Origin: Druceiella hillmani
Lineage: Eukaryota; Arthropoda; Insecta; Lepidoptera; Hepialidae
Assembly (NCBI GenBank): GCA_039881145.1
Contig: JAYKKI010000037.1
Span: forward strand, 18,912,501 to 18,976,500
DNA: 64,000 nucleotides
Reading direction: 5' to 3'
Position numbers and translations under genes: made by a program
Notes under the pieces: generated by a model
Seen by the model: the letters and a program-made list of their open reading frames with translations, nothing else
Told to the model about the DNA's origin: nothing
The model's database searches: none
Shown here: positions 37,701 to 53,214 of the stretch, piece after piece
How positions within the stretch are numbered: position 1 is the first letter of the stretch
Layout: each line of letters opens with the position of its first letter

Positions 37701-40700
37701 CTTATCACATTTATTTATTAATAAAAAATTGATTTTTAAACTTTAAATAAGATCGTACATAAAATAAAATATATGTTAATAATGTATCATTAATATAAAA
37801 TTTTATTTAATCTTTAATCACAAGTTATATAGATTATCAATAATATATAAATTATTTAACTGATATTAAACGAGCAGGTAAAGAAAGAAAATAAATTGTA
37901 AAGATGGGAATCCTGAAATGGGATAAAATCAAAACTCAGTTTTTACTATCTTAAAATCTAAATCTACCCTTCACGTTTTTAAGAACGGTAACCAAACGCA
38001 AAATTGATATAAATTGACGTGGCGCTTTTATAATAGATATTCGTGTTATTTTTCAAAATTAGAAATTTGTTCATTTTTATTGGTCATTCCCTAACTTATA
38101 TAAATTTCTTCTCAACACATCTAAAGACCGAGTATCCCCACATTATTTAAATGGCAAGCAAAGGTATAAAATAAATAATTATATTTTTGTAGTAAAAATT
38201 CACTCCACGTTTCTAGAGTATATTTAAACGATAGACGATTGCAACCGTTTGTCACCTTATTATGATAAAAATGAATCCAAAACGCAGCTGCGTCTTGGAA
38301 CAATCTTAATAATTAGATAAAGTTTTAAACCTGAAATTCTAAAATATTACAATATATATTTCACAATAAATGATAAGAAAATTGTAAACTGAATCAATCA
38401 ACATCACGTGTTACATAACTTTGTAATGTAATACGTGGTAATTTTCTGCTTGAAGCGCTATCACATTTGTAGGCACTACCTTTAACCATTTTTAAGGTTA
38501 ATTCTTGAATAAATTAAGTTGAAAATTCAGCTTGTTAATATGGCGTTCTGGCCACACCTGGTGGTAAGGCGTAAGGTAAGGCGTGATGACAGTTCCGAAT
38601 TAAGAAAACATATGAAACAAATGCGATCTCGATCGAACTGTTACAAGTACGACGAAAAGAAAGAAATGAAAGTATATTAGTCATTATTATTTTAGTCAAA
38701 TATTGTCAGATATGTCATCTGCTTCTTAATATTATAAATTTGTGGTTTGTCACAATGACCTTTCACAATAATTTACCCCGATATTTATTATCAAAATATT
38801 GGATATTCTGAAAGCCTTATATTTGTCAGTGATGTTTGTGTGATTATACTACACGTGATATATCAAACACTAATAAAAAAAGGGATTGACCTCAATGAAA
38901 TATCTCAAATGCAATCGTCAATATTATATTTATTTACCTTTCTTAAACCTGGATTATTTTTTTATTGTTTTAATATATTGACGGGTAACAATTAAATAAA
39001 GTAAGGTTCATTGCGACATAACTACTTTTGATACAATATTATATCGATAGTAACGTGCGCATTCACTTTTGAAGAGAATAAATTGGTTAGGAATACGATT
39101 AGAGTCTAACATTAATTAGTAAAGTCCTGAATTGGAGGCGAATTTTTATTGCTGGCTGCAGCTCTTCGGTCTATATAACCTTTAAAATTACATACATTGA
39201 TTTGATTGCAATGATTATGAGTTTTGTCAGTAATAATATGCACAATATAAATAATCTCCAAAATAGTCATTATTTTCATGTGCAACCTCGCAATTCTGTA
39301 CCGATTTCTAAAATCTCTAACAGTAATATTTAGATACTATTGCAAAAGGTCTAAGTATGCACGTTTTTTTTACTTTATGTTTTCCAGTATATTTCTAATA
39401 ATGTGCTTATTTAAAGTCGATTTAGTTGGTGGTCAAAGTTTTCAATAATGATTTTTTTTTCTAAATATGAAGGAAAATTTTAAATAATTCATATTAGCAG
39501 GAGAACAACAAAAAAAATTATTTTCTGTAAACTTTACATTCAATTTTTTTTTAAATAAGGCTTTCTGAATTAAGGGATCATACCATAAAAAAATTCCAAT
39601 ACTTCCCATGTTTAATTTAAAAGACCTCTTTGATATTATACTGATGTATTTTGTGAGATAAAAATATCGTTTCTCCGGGAGACGCTTAAAAAATTAAAAA
39701 TAATATTTTCTAACTAATATGTTCAGGTTCTATATACTCATATACCTAGAACGTAAATATATTAATTATAAAAATACGTAATCCAGTTTCATATTCGGTC
39801 CTTCCAAATTTCATCACAATAGTTATTAAACTGAAAGTGTTGCTGCTGTTACATATGAACCGAATGAAGGAATCGAACAATCGAAAATTCGGACATTCGA
39901 AGGAGATGTCAAAGGAGTTTCTAAAACGGAGGTGTCAAAGAAGTTTCTATAACATCAATACCTCACTTGAAAAAAGGAACAGATTTACAAGATATTGACC
40001 TAACCAATTCACAAGCCAATATAAAAAAAAAATTTGAGTGAGATCTAGTGTGAACTGTTTTCTCGAAAACAATTTATTTTGAGAAATATTATTCCGAAGT
40101 AGAATATATTTTTAAAGTTAAGTCTTTATAAAATAATGTCTTTATATAATAAAGATTTTGAAATAAAGTCTTTATGAAAAATGTCGAGTAATATAAAGTA
40201 TATTTCCTTGCAGTCTACGACAATCCTGCGACAGGACTCGTGAACGGATTTCGCTTTGCATGCAAATGGATTGCGCCTAACAAAACGTTTTGCAGCTCGT
40301 GTAAAATGTTTACGTCATGAATGCCCATAAGAGTATGGCTTGTAGAAAAATGGACATATTTGAGTTATTTACTCAGTTTCAAAGTCGCGACCGAGGGGAA
40401 ATCGTTAATGCAAAAAATATTGAACGCGCTAAGCAAGAATTGACACCTTAATTATATTTTTTTTACTGATCTTATTAAATTATTTAATGTTATTATATAA
40501 AATTAAATGTTATTGTATGTTGATTTTGAAATACTATGAATAATATACGGTGCAATATGAATTCTGCTTGATGGGATGTCGCAACGGAAATTAATGACCT
40601 CAAGTCACCAAATCATTAGTAGGTTATTATGACTTGGATGGCCTTCGGTTTACGAAATAACAATAACCGTAGATATCACGTAATGCTGGGTGAGATATAT

Positions 40701-41084
40701 TAAAAAAAAATATTATAACCAGTGAAAAATAAAGTATTCGTTAACCAAAATCGATTTTCAATACTGATGACCCTATAGCAGTATATTATATCTTTAATTG
40801 TTATATTCAATCGCTAATAGCAATGAAATACTCTGGAATTTATAAAGTAAGCGCCTTATATACACTTCATATTAATGTTTGGATAATTAGCGTACATTTA
40901 AAGTGTTGTATTATATTTTCTATTATATATGTAATTGTTTTTCCCGAAATTATTATGTTTGAAGAGGTTAATTCGACATGATTAAATAATTCTGCCATAA
41001 TCTTTTTTTTTTTCATTTGCAGCACTAATGCAAATAAATTCTTTAAAATGGAAATAAATAAAATGCCCGAAAAATAAGACTCTT
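34721..41084. other. A+T-rich DNA, no gene recognised
   Basis: Frames of 60-79 codons have membrane-like low-complexity composition only. Small direct repeats are present at 35467-35499 (ATACGACGTCGAAAA twice) and 39903-39953. A segment at 36370-36620 is G+C-richer, with GGGCCCAGTTTCATCAA and a later AAACTGG that could be a decayed inverted-repeat element. Confidence 0.45.
39903..39953. repeat. 26-bp imperfect tandem duplication
   Basis: GAGATGTCAAAGGAGTTTCT at 39903 is followed by GAGGTGTCAAAGAAGTTTCT at 39929. Confidence 0.8.
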
Positions 41085-41560
41085 AAAATCAGCCCTCGAG
41101 AAACCGGTAAAGTGCAAAGCGGATTCGCGCAAGAAAATTCCGTGGCACCAAAAAGGGGTTGAACTTATAAGTTTTTATTTCACAAAGACACTGTGAAAAA
41201 TGAATTATTGCCGCGGTCAATACCAAAATATCTCATATCTCAAAAACTACATAACGTATCTCATTCAGACCAATTTTAGTCGAAAGTTTATTTAAAGATC
41301 TGCTACCCTAACCATTTTGCAGAATTTTTCAAATGTTAGTTGAGGGGAGGGAGTAAAACTTTTTAAGACTTAAGAAGCTCATATCTCACCAACTGTTGAC
41401 TTAAATAAAAAAGTTATTTTGGAACCTTTATATCATTTTTAAAACATTACTAATAACCACCTCGCCTATTTGTATCGTGTCTGACATTTTGGTGTTGCTG
41501 CTAAACCAAAATTTCCACCAAACATATCGCAAAAAAGTGTAAAATTTTAATATAAGCCTA
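41085..41560. repeat. degenerate dispersed arthropod repeat
   Basis: AAACCGGTAAAGTGCAAAGC followed by GGATTCGCGCAAGAAAATTC and CCGTGGCACC resembles, from memory, the AAGTGCGAGTCGGACTCGCG repeat that is very common in Lepidoptera and other insects. It is followed by CCAAAATATCTCATATCTCA and a second block, GCTCATATCTCACCAACTGT. No coding frame is conserved. Confidence 0.4.
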
Positions 41561-42187
41561 TATTGTCTTTTCTTTTGCAATACGTATGTGAGATACATCG
41601 TAATCGAAAAAAGAATTATGTCTACTAATAATTAAAAAGTGTTCTAATAAATAATCGATATCTTCCATTCTATTGCCTTTTAAATTGAATATATTCTCAC
41701 TAGGTTCTCTTCTATAATAGAAAAAACGGAATATAAATATGTGTCAACTGAAATGGGAGTAAGAATTTAATAGATTTAAAAAAATTACTTCTCTAATATT
41801 TTCTACGGTTGCTGAGGCGCTTGTTTCCTACGCCCCTGCTCCTAATGCGTATACACTCTAAAATATGCATTTTAAGATATATTTAGTCGTAATATTTGAA
41901 CTCAATACCAGTAATAAATATGAAAATTAAGGGTCCTATTATTTAGGATCCAAACTGCTATAAACTAATATGTCCTAAATTACATATGTATCCTAGACTA
42001 ATAAATATCTTCTTCTAATAAACCGTGACAATAAGCCGATATTGTAGAGGCGAGTAATACGACATTTGTTGCTTTAATTCATGGATATAAACTTATAACC
42101 ATCTTTCAAATAATACATTATACATCGTATGTTGGAAAATTTCATTTTATTGTAGAAATTACGCCCAAACATTAAAAACATTCCGTC
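41561..42187. other. A+T-rich DNA, no gene recognised
   Basis: Nothing recognised. Confidence 0.5.
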
Positions 42188-42929
<742 letters not shown>

Positions 42930-43490
42930 ATAAAAATTAGCTTGTAAAAATATTGGGGTTCATAAGATGTATAACAATGTCAATTTCAAATCTTTACGTC
43001 GCGATTTCTGAGAAAATCGGCTATAAATATGGTAAAACATAAACTTTTAGTCTTTCATAGCCGTAAAAACATGGAGTATATTTAAAAAATTATGACAACT
43101 AAAATCATTGCCACAGTTTTCCTATAATAATTACGTGGGCCCCTGAAATCCATTTTTTTTTAATTTAAGGTCTAAAAGTCTTGGAATTGAACGGGGGGCA
43201 CATTTCTTGCATATTTCTTAGCAGGTCTCCACAGACATGATACCTAACATGTATATTATGACTAATATTTTCATATGATATCTTACACAAAATACGTAAT
43301 TTAAAAAAAGTTTCGAGTAATTTGACCTTCCCCACAGAAATTTCCATATAAATATTTTTAAGTGTAAGCTATTCAAATATGTGAGGGATAATATGTTTTA
43401 CTAAAATACCAAATTTCAAGTTTTTACGTAAAGTGGTTTCTGAGTCTAACGGCTTTAACGAACAGACGGGTAGACGCGAGAATAATTTTC
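42930..43490. repeat. possible decayed dispersed repeat
   Basis: Two similar blocks occur. AATGTCAATTTCAAATCTTT with CGCGATTTCTGAGAAAATCG lies near 42980, and TACCAAATTTCAAGTTTTTA with AGTGGTTTCTGAGTCTAACG near 43410, ending at ACAGACGGGTAGACGCG. This block order resembles, from memory, insect dispersed repeats of the same style as those at 34.2 and 41.1 kb. No frame is credible. Confidence 0.3.
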
Positions 43491-44215
43491 TAAGCAAATA
43501 GAGAACGTGTTTCCTTCTGAGTCTCTTATTAGTAACCGTTGTGTTGTAACGCAATATTTATATGGACGATTGAAACTATATTTTTGTTGGCTAAATATTT
43601 TTATTTTTCTGTTTTACTGTAAATTTTTTTTCCGTCAAAATAAAGAAGAAAAAATTAACATTTTACAGCTTGTTTTCGCATTTCGAATTAAAGTATAATA
43701 TAATGTGTGAAACGAATCCTCCTAACTTAGCATCCTTTTCTAGGGATTTTGGCGAGGAATGAGTTGCAAAAAGCCGATTTTTATGAAATAAATGTTTGAA
43801 CGCAATAAAAATAGTCTCGTTGAATTGTAGACAAATGTTCGATCTATTTTTTTCTACCCAAATTATTATACTACTTGTTTCCAGAGTTTAGAGTAAGCTT
43901 AGCTAAAATGTTAGCTTTTCGTCAAAAACGTGAGCATTAAGCATGCACATAAATCCGTACTAGTCAAATAGTTCATTATTTAAATATTAATATTTTGTGT
44001 GTCTATTGCATATAGTCATAGAATAAGTTATAGATAATTGTGTGATAAAATTTTTCGCAAATAAATTTAGTACATACCAACGAAATACTTTTATTTGTAA
44101 GATATCTTATAGACGGAATAAAGTAATTATGCTTATTGGATTTCATATTTAAGTGATTAGTTTTGTTCTAATTTGTTGAAAAAATTAAATCATTTTTATT
44201 TCGTTTGAAAGGTGA

Positions 44216-44277
44216 GGATTCATTAGGGAATATGTAATTTTAATAATGTATAAAATTACACATTCGCCAATGAATCC
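44216..44277 (+). ncRNA. miRNA-precursor-like hairpin or short foldback element
   Basis: Arms 44216-44242 and 44251-44277 are 27 nt each and pair with only three mismatches around an 8-nt loop. The left arm starts GGATTCATT and ends TAATTTTA. Length and mismatch pattern fit either a miRNA-type hairpin or a tiny foldback element. The strand is unknown and plus is arbitrary. No expression evidence exists here. Confidence 0.3.
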
Positions 44278-44295
44278 CCAATTATAAAAAAAAAT

Positions 44296-44299
<4 letters not shown>

Positions 44300-44363
<64 letters not shown>

Positions 44364-44369
44364 TATATT
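44300..44369. repeat. (AT)n microsatellite
   Basis: AT tract of about 70 bp with one ATAC interruption, 23 bp after the hairpin. Confidence 0.95.
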
Positions 44370-47300
44370 ATTTTTATTTAAATATAGCTAAGCTTCATGC
44401 ATCAATCTACATTTATAATTGGTTGAATATAAGATACAATTTTTTCAGTCTACAATAATTGTTCAACGTCTGGAAAATTCCTAGTTTTTTTTTATTTTAA
44501 TTTTTTGTAATATATTGTGCAAAATTTATTAAAGTATAGGCAATTTCTAACTTTGATAATTTTTCTTATCATATTGTTTTAATATTCTTTTTTCTCAGGG
44601 AGTAATTTTATATAAAGATTTTCCATACCGACATGATAATATAATATTTCAAATTATTTTATCTCGGACGATATATTTAACGCAAAATTTTCTGTACCGA
44701 CATGATATATACTCGCTTAGAGGAAATTACTTTCCGTTTAAATAATAATAGGCAGATAAAGCTGAGCGTCGAAGTCCAGATATTAAGTTCGACGAAGGGA
44801 AGTTTTAATAACTGAAGTTCTCCTGAAGCATGTAAACTTTATATTTGAAAACTTTTTAAAGTTTTATGGGTGCTTTGTGACATTCTTATAAGAAAAAGTA
44901 GTCCGACTTTTCGAAGTTCTATTTCATTAATTTGCGGTTAGTTTCACTTTATGCATATGAAAACTTAGAATGTACAGAATTTGTAAAAAAAAATTATTTC
45001 GAACTTCATCTCACATTTATGGCTTAAATTTAATTTCATCTTAAACTTATTTTAATTTTAGAAGTGTGGCTACGGGGAAAGTAAATATATGAAATTTGAT
45101 TGTCGCCTTGTGTGAAATAATTAAAAAAAATATGACGGCCACAACCAATTTGAAACGAAAAAATAAACTCCGTGTGAAAAATTATTTATCTTTAAAAACT
45201 TTGTTTAAAAAAAGCTTAATGACACGATAAGTTAATTCTTATAAATTAATCAATAATAATAATGATTTAAGCTTATACAAATACATATGAATTTATACAT
45301 TCAAGACTTGAATTACATATCCGTTTGAGGCTTTCCATAGTTAAAATTGTTTACAACTGAAAACAGATGAATGTACTAAGATTTGCGACGTTTTCTCACT
45401 ATTCCTAATACTGGTGGTCTATTGATCCAAGATTGAAAACTAGAGAAATTTTAATATTTTTTCATCTTCCTTTTTATAAAAAGAGTAATTATCTCTAAAG
45501 ATAATTTATCTCTATTGAAATGCCGCCCGTGAGTTCCTTGCGGAATTAGAGCGTGCGTCATTGCCAAGATATATAATTAATAGTCACGTCTATTTTAAGT
45601 ATTTAATAACAAAAAAAAAAGTATAACTACTCCCAAATGGGAAATTTATAATGTGCATATGGAAATATATTGACATGATATTTTATCTACATTTAATTAA
45701 ATTAAGTGATATATTTTGACAATACCCTTAATATATGTATAAACGTAACTTTTGATAAAGCATCATTAGTTATAACCTAATTAATTGACGACAAAAAAGT
45801 CACTGAAAATAATATTTTAATACAAATACCTTTTTCCTAACCAATCAATTTAGAAATTATGTAAACAATTTATGCGGCGACAACAGATGTTGACGGGAAA
45901 AAGCCGGGAAGAAATTGGAACTATTATTATGTTCGGCTGAGTAGTGAACGAACCAGTAGGTATTGTGGAAATGTGAAGTTCCGTTAGTAAGAGTAATTGA
46001 CTTCGGAGAGTGAAAACTCAGCAAGTTTTTGGCTTTCTTGTAAATTGCTCACTTGATATTTGTAGCTAAAATGTTAACACTATACTATTTTAAACTTATA
46101 ACGTTTGAAAGCCAAAATTATGTTTGATGAACTTAAAATGTATTTTGTTTTGATCATTAAAGTTCAAAGGGTTTTTCAGCTAGTCTAGCCAAGTGCTGTA
46201 AGAAATCTTTGTAAAATTTGGAAAATTAGTAAAAAAAATAGATTTTAAAGTGAAACCTAAGAAAATGCTTCTATACCATCAAACGATTACTTGAGAAGGT
46301 AAAATGTAGCATTTCAGAAAAGCCATTGTTAAAAGTTGACTGCGCATATTACTGAATAAAAAATGATAACGAAAGCAAGCGAGAAAAAGAATACAAAGAA
46401 AATATTTCGTGTTTAAGTTATAAAAATTGTCTTCCCAATTGCCAATTGGATTTAGGAAAAAAAATTAAGATATTCAAATAATATTAATAAAATACAGCGC
46501 CATCTAACTGACTTGTAATGGAAACTTAATTACTTTTCTTATAACATTTTAATTTTATTTCATTTTGAAATTAAAAAAGCATCATCCTCTAGTTGAAACT
46601 GGATAAGGAGTGAATGTTGTTAAATGACGTTTTCAACATATTTAGTTTAAGTAGCGTACCTACACCACATAATAAAAAATAAATATTGGAGAGATTTTTG
46701 CTAATGAATGCATTAAAATACACAATAAATGTAATTTTTCTCAAATGTCATTCAAATGAAATTAGGGAAGTATAGGTTGAAAAAAATGTAAGGTATTTTT
46801 CTTTTTTCCAAAAAGTGACGAAAAATTATTTTTATCATAAAAATTATTGTATTTTAAAAGTTATAATACATTAACCATGTAGTTTCTGTGCTTTTGTCGC
46901 AAGGTGATTTTATAATGAATTTCTACCTTTAAAACTATTGCTATTTTGAAAGGATAAGACTAATTTTATTTAGATAAATATCGTTTTTCAAACGACATAA
47001 CGAGATAAATTTACCTATCACTTTTACTCTAACAGATCTAATTATAAAACATTGTATAAAACACTTAATTTAATTACTTGGTTATATTTCCGAGCAGAAT
47101 TAATTTTTTTAAAACGATGGTATTACTGTACAAAAAATTAAAGATAAAAATTACTATGTCGTGTTTCATTTTTTCCAATTTTAAATCTAAAAAAACGAAA
47201 GCGTATTTCTAACAAAATTAGATAAACAAATCAATTATAAAGAAGAGTTTTCCTTTATTTTATAATACGATTTATAAGATTAATTATTTTATTATTTTTA

Positions 47301-50300
47301 GTACTTGTTTCTCTTTTCTTCTAGATGTTTCTCTCAATTTATGGTAGTTACATCAACGACGTAGAACTGCGATACTATGCAACGTGCTTTCCAGAGTTAA
47401 TCGGTTCTAAAATTATATAATGTAAATTTAATCTGCGTAGATTTGGTTTAACTCTAGTGTTTCAAAATTGGTAGTAACCAACTCCAATAAACCTTGGAAT
47501 TTCTGTGTTATAAGTGAGTGTTGATAACTCTGATACCAATAGGACATTGAAAGTTGAATGCCTGTACTACTGGACTTATCTCAACAATTCACCAATTCTT
47601 ACAAATTTCAATATAAGTGATATCAGGAGCTAGTTGGAAAACGAAATATTTTTTTAACTGGGTTTTGCCGAAACTTGGTAACGAATATATTTTTTTTATT
47701 TTGCTCCGTAGATTTTTCACACCGTAATGAAATTAACTTTTATATCAGCTAAAGTAGACTGAATCTCAAAATTATCCTTTATTCACGTTCGCATCCCAAA
47801 AGTAACTTTTAACCGATTTTTTTTAATACACCCGACAATTTTCATATGTTCTATAGTGCTGCTCCTTTAAGAAATGTTTAACAAGAAAATACATCCGATT
47901 TGTATCTATGTCTCGTGAATTACTTCTAAATTTAACTTAAATTGATAGAGTGTTTTTTTCATGACGTTTAAATAAACTGGCAAATAAAAAATCGGCAGAC
48001 AAAAAATGTCTTGAGAATTATTGGAAAGTGCAAACGATTTCCTAAATATTAATTTAAATGAGTACTATTTACGTAAAATTGTTATTCAATTCAATTTAGT
48101 AGTTTTTGCATAATATTTGAATATTTATGTATAACACTGGATACACCACACCATGTTTCCTACGTTTTCACGAAATGAACCAAAACTCCACCGCATTCTT
48201 CTCAGTAATTTTATAATTATTGTCAGATATTTCCTGGTAAATATTTATATCGAAGTAAACAACACTCACCTTACACAGAGCTTGTGCATTATAAAAATTT
48301 AAGTCGACCCGTTTAGTTGAAGTGCGTGTGCTCATTCGCGTACTTTCCCTTGTCTGTTTGTTAAAACCGAATCCTCGGCTTTATTGATAATTTTAGGCAT
48401 CACAGCTGACGTTAGAGACTAGAGCGTGGTTCATTGATTCATGATGTTTGTTCTGCCGCGCTTGAATTTGTTTACTCGAAGTTAACCAATTTCATAGGGA
48501 GTCCTAAAAAATAACAGTATGCACCATTGAATTGAAAGTGCAAATTAATATTTTCAATAATACCATAAAGTCAAACGATATGAAATTAGTCAAATGATAT
48601 GCATAATTTTGAGCCCATCGGGCCGCGTTGTTGGCTGGGCAGACGGTTTCAGTTAGACAAATAAGAAAAATAATGTACGAGTTATTGCAATTAATTTCTC
48701 CTAGTTATTAAAAGTGATAATAACAGAAAAAAAATCTCTGATTGCCTTCAGATAGATATTCCAAAGGTAGACCTAATATATAATGAACGATTTTAAATTA
48801 TTTCATTGGTACTAGTGTAATAACGCTTATTTTATATAGGTTAACGTTCTAAATGAAATGTGAACTATATTGTATATATTTATCACTAGACTTCGTACAT
48901 AATTACCTTATTATAAATATTTTTGTTTCAGAATTTATACATTTATCTAATATTTAATTTAACACCATATTTTTTAAACAGCAAGAATATATTCTTACGA
49001 AGAATTTATTTTTTAGAGGTTTAATTTTTTATATGATAGAGCCGATTGAATAAACCTGACGCTTCTATAAAACGTGTTTGTTGAAAAATTAATCAGATTA
49101 TTTTATTTTTATTAAATTAATTCGAATTTTGAGTGTACCCTATGCTATTTATAAACTAAGAAAATTATGCAGCCATGGATTAAAAAAATTAAAATAATCC
49201 CCCCATTGAAAATAAGTAAGACTGGTTAAAATATTCGCCATTTGATTGTTTACTTCATATTTAGACAAATATAATAAATATTTAAGGATAGAGAGTAATT
49301 GTACTAAATTATTTTCCAATATTATTTTTCTTTCGCCTTGTATGAGTTTATATGCTTAGTATAACTTTTACAAGCGTAAGATATCATGAATTTATCAAAT
49401 ACCGTAAGATTTGGAAACATCGCCCTAGTTTTCCGAGAAACTCCTATTAACGTTATTCTTTTTCATAATTTTTATTTTAGGAGTTTCGGAAAGCGTAGAG
49501 AATTTATTATATTTTTCCGATATTATTATTCCAGTATTATCTTCTTTTTTTATTCTCTACCTTAAATTTAATAAAGAAGAAAGATAGAAAAATAGATTAA
49601 AAATAAGAATCATAATCCTTAAAAATTTACGACTCTCAGATAATTTCATTTTACTCCAGAAAAATAAATATTTTTGCATATCACCGTCTAAGATATATGC
49701 GGATTAATAATTTAAAATAAATCCATACGGTTTTTAAGAAAAGTTACTATAACCTACATATAGATGGATACTTTAGACTTTAAACATGAACAAAATTTTT
49801 GCAAATATGCTCCCAGAAATTTAATTAATATGAGCCAGGAAAGGTAAAAATAATTAAATTTTCATGTTCGCATGGCAGATTTTTTGAAGAATTATTTAAT
49901 TAAAATGGGCAAAAAAGATAAAACATAGTTACTAGGTCTATTAATACCATCAATAACCAAAAGTTATTTTCTAACATTTCCTAAAATATTACCAAATTAT
50001 AATACCCAATGAAATAATATAATTTAGAAGTAAAATATCTACACAAATACACATTAATTACTAAATGGTTTTATGCTACGGTTCAATTTTATAGTAAAAG
50101 TCGAATATGTTTCATCGAATATATACATTAAAAACCTAAAATGTTTCTTCAATTGAATAGAGAAATCTCTTAATATTGGTGTATTTACTTCCAAAAATAA
50201 ATAAATATAATGTAATTAAAAACATCGGTACAAGTAGAACTTATTGAATGTAAGTGTCTGATAAACGAGTTATGTTCAATTCAATTAGACTTAATTATTT

Positions 50301-52140
50301 CGGTCCGTGAATCGAAATATTATTTCATTTCTATGCCAAATATTTCCAAATATTGTTTGCTAGGTATTATTACCTGTTTTACCCAATTTTATAAGTATTT
50401 AATTTGATTATGCATATACCATTAGGTTTATATTGGACTTATAAATAATAATATATTAAGCGTAGTATAATTAATACTGTCTATAAATGTTACTATCTTG
50501 TTAAATAGACCTAGTAACTTATTTTAAGTTTACATTGTAATTGATTTTATTGCGGTGATAATAAATATTGACAAAAATGGTTATTACCCTTATTAACTTT
50601 GAAACAGAGATCTATCAGTTTTACTAAGACGTGCATAAATATATGGTTGTTGAATAAGGGCTATTTCCAATTCCAAGCGTAATTTAATTTTCGTTTTGAT
50701 TAAATGAGAGTCTTATAATTTTATAAATATTCTACATTTAGAATCCGGCAATGAGATTTTAAATCATCGGTATAATTTTCTGAGAAACCCTGGAGAGAAA
50801 GTAAGTAATCTTCTGGCAATGCTTTTTTGCCACAAATACAGCAGTTAAATATTTGGTATACCTCCTTCACTATTGAATTTCATATCAAAAATATTTTATT
50901 TTACTTTTATTAAAGTAATTTAACAATTTTGCAACTATTTCTGAGCGCTTAATTCACTGCTATGTTTGTGGCAATAGAGTGATACAATATACTACAAAGG
51001 GAACGGGAAGAAACTTCGGTGTGTGTATGTGTGCGTGCGTGCGCTTTTGAGTGTGTGAATGTGAGTGTGTCTGTATATAAATGTAAATAACGAATAATAT
51101 TGCAGCCTCTATAACCATTGCGTAAAAAAAGGCAAAGGTAAATTTATCAATAAGATAAAAATATTCATTATTCTATTTCACAACGATAATTCACTTTGTC
51201 TAACGTTGTGACTAAGCAGATGGTTTTCTTTGTAAGTAAAGCAATCGTCATCTTTTCAGCATAGTTACAAATGGCATTTACTTATTTTCAGTTTTAATCT
51301 AATGCGGAATTTTCAGTTTTATCATGAATGTCGAATTAGACAATGCGGAGTTTTTCGACATTAGCGATTTTCGTTCTTCGTCAAGGATTATGATAAATTT
51401 AAATTTTTTTAACTCTAATTATTTTTTAGGCTTAAACTGCTTTGCACTTCCTATTTGCTGTACTTTGCTACAAAGTTTAGTTCGTAACGAAGCATTCCAT
51501 TTTCTTCTGAGTAAAATATTATAAATTATTTAATTAATGTGATAATGTTCAATATTTATTAAAGAATCGTTATGTATGATTTATATAATTATTATTTATC
51601 AAATATTAATATATTTTTTTACTTGCGAATCTGGTTATTCAAAATTAATTTTCCAATAGATTTATTATCTCTCAAATACACGTGTACGTTTCGTATTCGT
51701 TACCTATTTTCACGCTAAGTAACATTTTTATAACACTTTAAACATTTTAATCCGATATGACATTTAATCAAGTAAACGTAATTAAAGAAATTAATTATTT
51801 TGATTAGTTTTCAGTTTTGTAACTAATTCATTTTGCGAATATAAAGTCAAGTTTCAAATAAAAATACTCAGTGATATGGGACGCCTGTTGAGTTTTCATA
51901 CGAATGTATACATTTGTTTATGTAACATTTGAAAGCTTGAACCATTTCAAAATCAGTGAGATATTCTGTCTAAGGCAGTAATTGAGAAATAATTCTCATA
52001 ATTGAACTGTGAATCTGTGAAGACTGTGAAGTAAATTCGTATATGGACATATTGTGAAACCGGATAGAAATTTTCAACTAAATCATTCATGCAAAATAAC
52101 ATATTTTAATATTCATAACTACAAGTTAGTATTATTTAAA
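44370..52140. other. A+T-rich DNA, no gene recognised
   Basis: This is the longest featureless stretch. I saw no transposon end, RNA gene or credible coding frame. A GT-rich patch lies at 51019-51075. A loose duplication of TACCGACATGATA occurs near 44626 and 44695. Confidence 0.5.
51019..51075. repeat. GT-rich imperfect microsatellite
   Basis: GTGTGTGTATGTGTGCGTGC followed by further GTGTGT and GAGTGTGTCTGT segments. Confidence 0.75.
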
Positions 52141-52181
52141 TACAGTTACGAAGAAATGTACACATACACATACATACAGTA

Positions 52182-52385
52182 GGATCTTTGCTAATAACCC
52201 ACCGGAAGATGTTGTAATACGACGAAACCTAGGTTGTGGTAAAGAACTTAAAGAAAATAGAAATAATACTACATCACGTAGTTTCATTTGATTGTGAATA
52301 CTTTATATTTTGAAAATATGGTACAGGCGCATTTATGAAGATAGATTTTTTGTTTTGTACTAGTTTCATTTAATTGTGAATAGAA
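52182..52385 (+). mobile_element. Penelope-like repeat, copy E, with a second partial tail
   Basis: A nearly complete copy at 52182-52298 begins GGATCTTTGCTAATAACCCACC and ends GTTTCATTTGATTGTGAAT. A second tail (TAGTTTCATTTAATTGTGAA) occurs at 52365-52384 after about 65 bp of unrelated sequence. A CA-rich run (ACACATACACATACATACAG) lies directly upstream. This is the copy with the most complete ribozyme-like secondary structure in the window. Confidence 0.62.
52199..52239 (+). ncRNA. degenerate type I hammerhead ribozyme-like motif, copy E
   Basis: Stem I CCAC/GTGG (52199-52202, 52236-52239). The first core strand reads CGGAAGA (U4 changed to G). Stem II is GTTG/CGAC with one G-U pair around TAATA. 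GAAA follows, then self-complementary ACCTAGGT as a minimal stem III, then GTT at the cleavage site. U is an allowed H17 base. Only the U4 change breaks the consensus core. Confidence 0.5.
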
Positions 52386-53214
52386 ATGGTATTATAAAAT
52401 TAAATTAATAATTAAGTTCGTTATTTAATAGGTTCAGTTAGCAAGTTACTTAATGAGCTGAAAACAAAACTGAATATATTGATTGCTTTATAGTCCCGTT
52501 CTTCACTTGGAAATATTTAATTCAACGTAAATGACAAAACTACGTTTGTATATCACCTGCAAAATCTTATATAGCCATCGATTTTGTCGATGTAGACGAT
52601 TGGTATTCTAATAGCATTGTGGATAAAATAATCTTGGTACTTTCTGATTATTTATTAAACATTTGTTTATGAAAACATTCAAGATTCCACTTTGCATCTT
52701 AAATCAAGATATACCTTATAGTAATATATCCATTTTAAGACCAAATACAGATACCAGGTAAACTGTTTGAGATATAATATTTAGAAATACTTGGCATTTC
52801 ATTTTATGAAGTCAAAAATATCCGATAGTTTTGTAATGATTCTTCAGGCAGTTTCACGTCAAGAATAAACAAAAAACTTTTATACAAAATCACAGGGCGG
52901 CGTTTTGAAATATTAAATTTTGATTAATTTAACATAATAAATTCCAAAATAACCGAGATCAGTACTTCAGATAATTCAGAAAGCATATTTCTGCACTAGG
53001 CATACCTAATCCCTGACAATTGTTACTAATTTTTATGTAGCTCTATATGAAAATACTACACCTTTTCTGCATATATATTTAATTTATTTATAGATTATTT
53101 GTCCTTTGGGATTGTAAAATATGGTTATGAAATGTAACACGATCCTCTGTAAAATCACATTTTAAATCTTACTTTCATTATTACTTTTCATAAAATCCAG
53201 AATATACCGTGAAT
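52386..53214. other. A+T-rich DNA, no gene recognised
   Basis: Nothing recognised. Confidence 0.5.
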
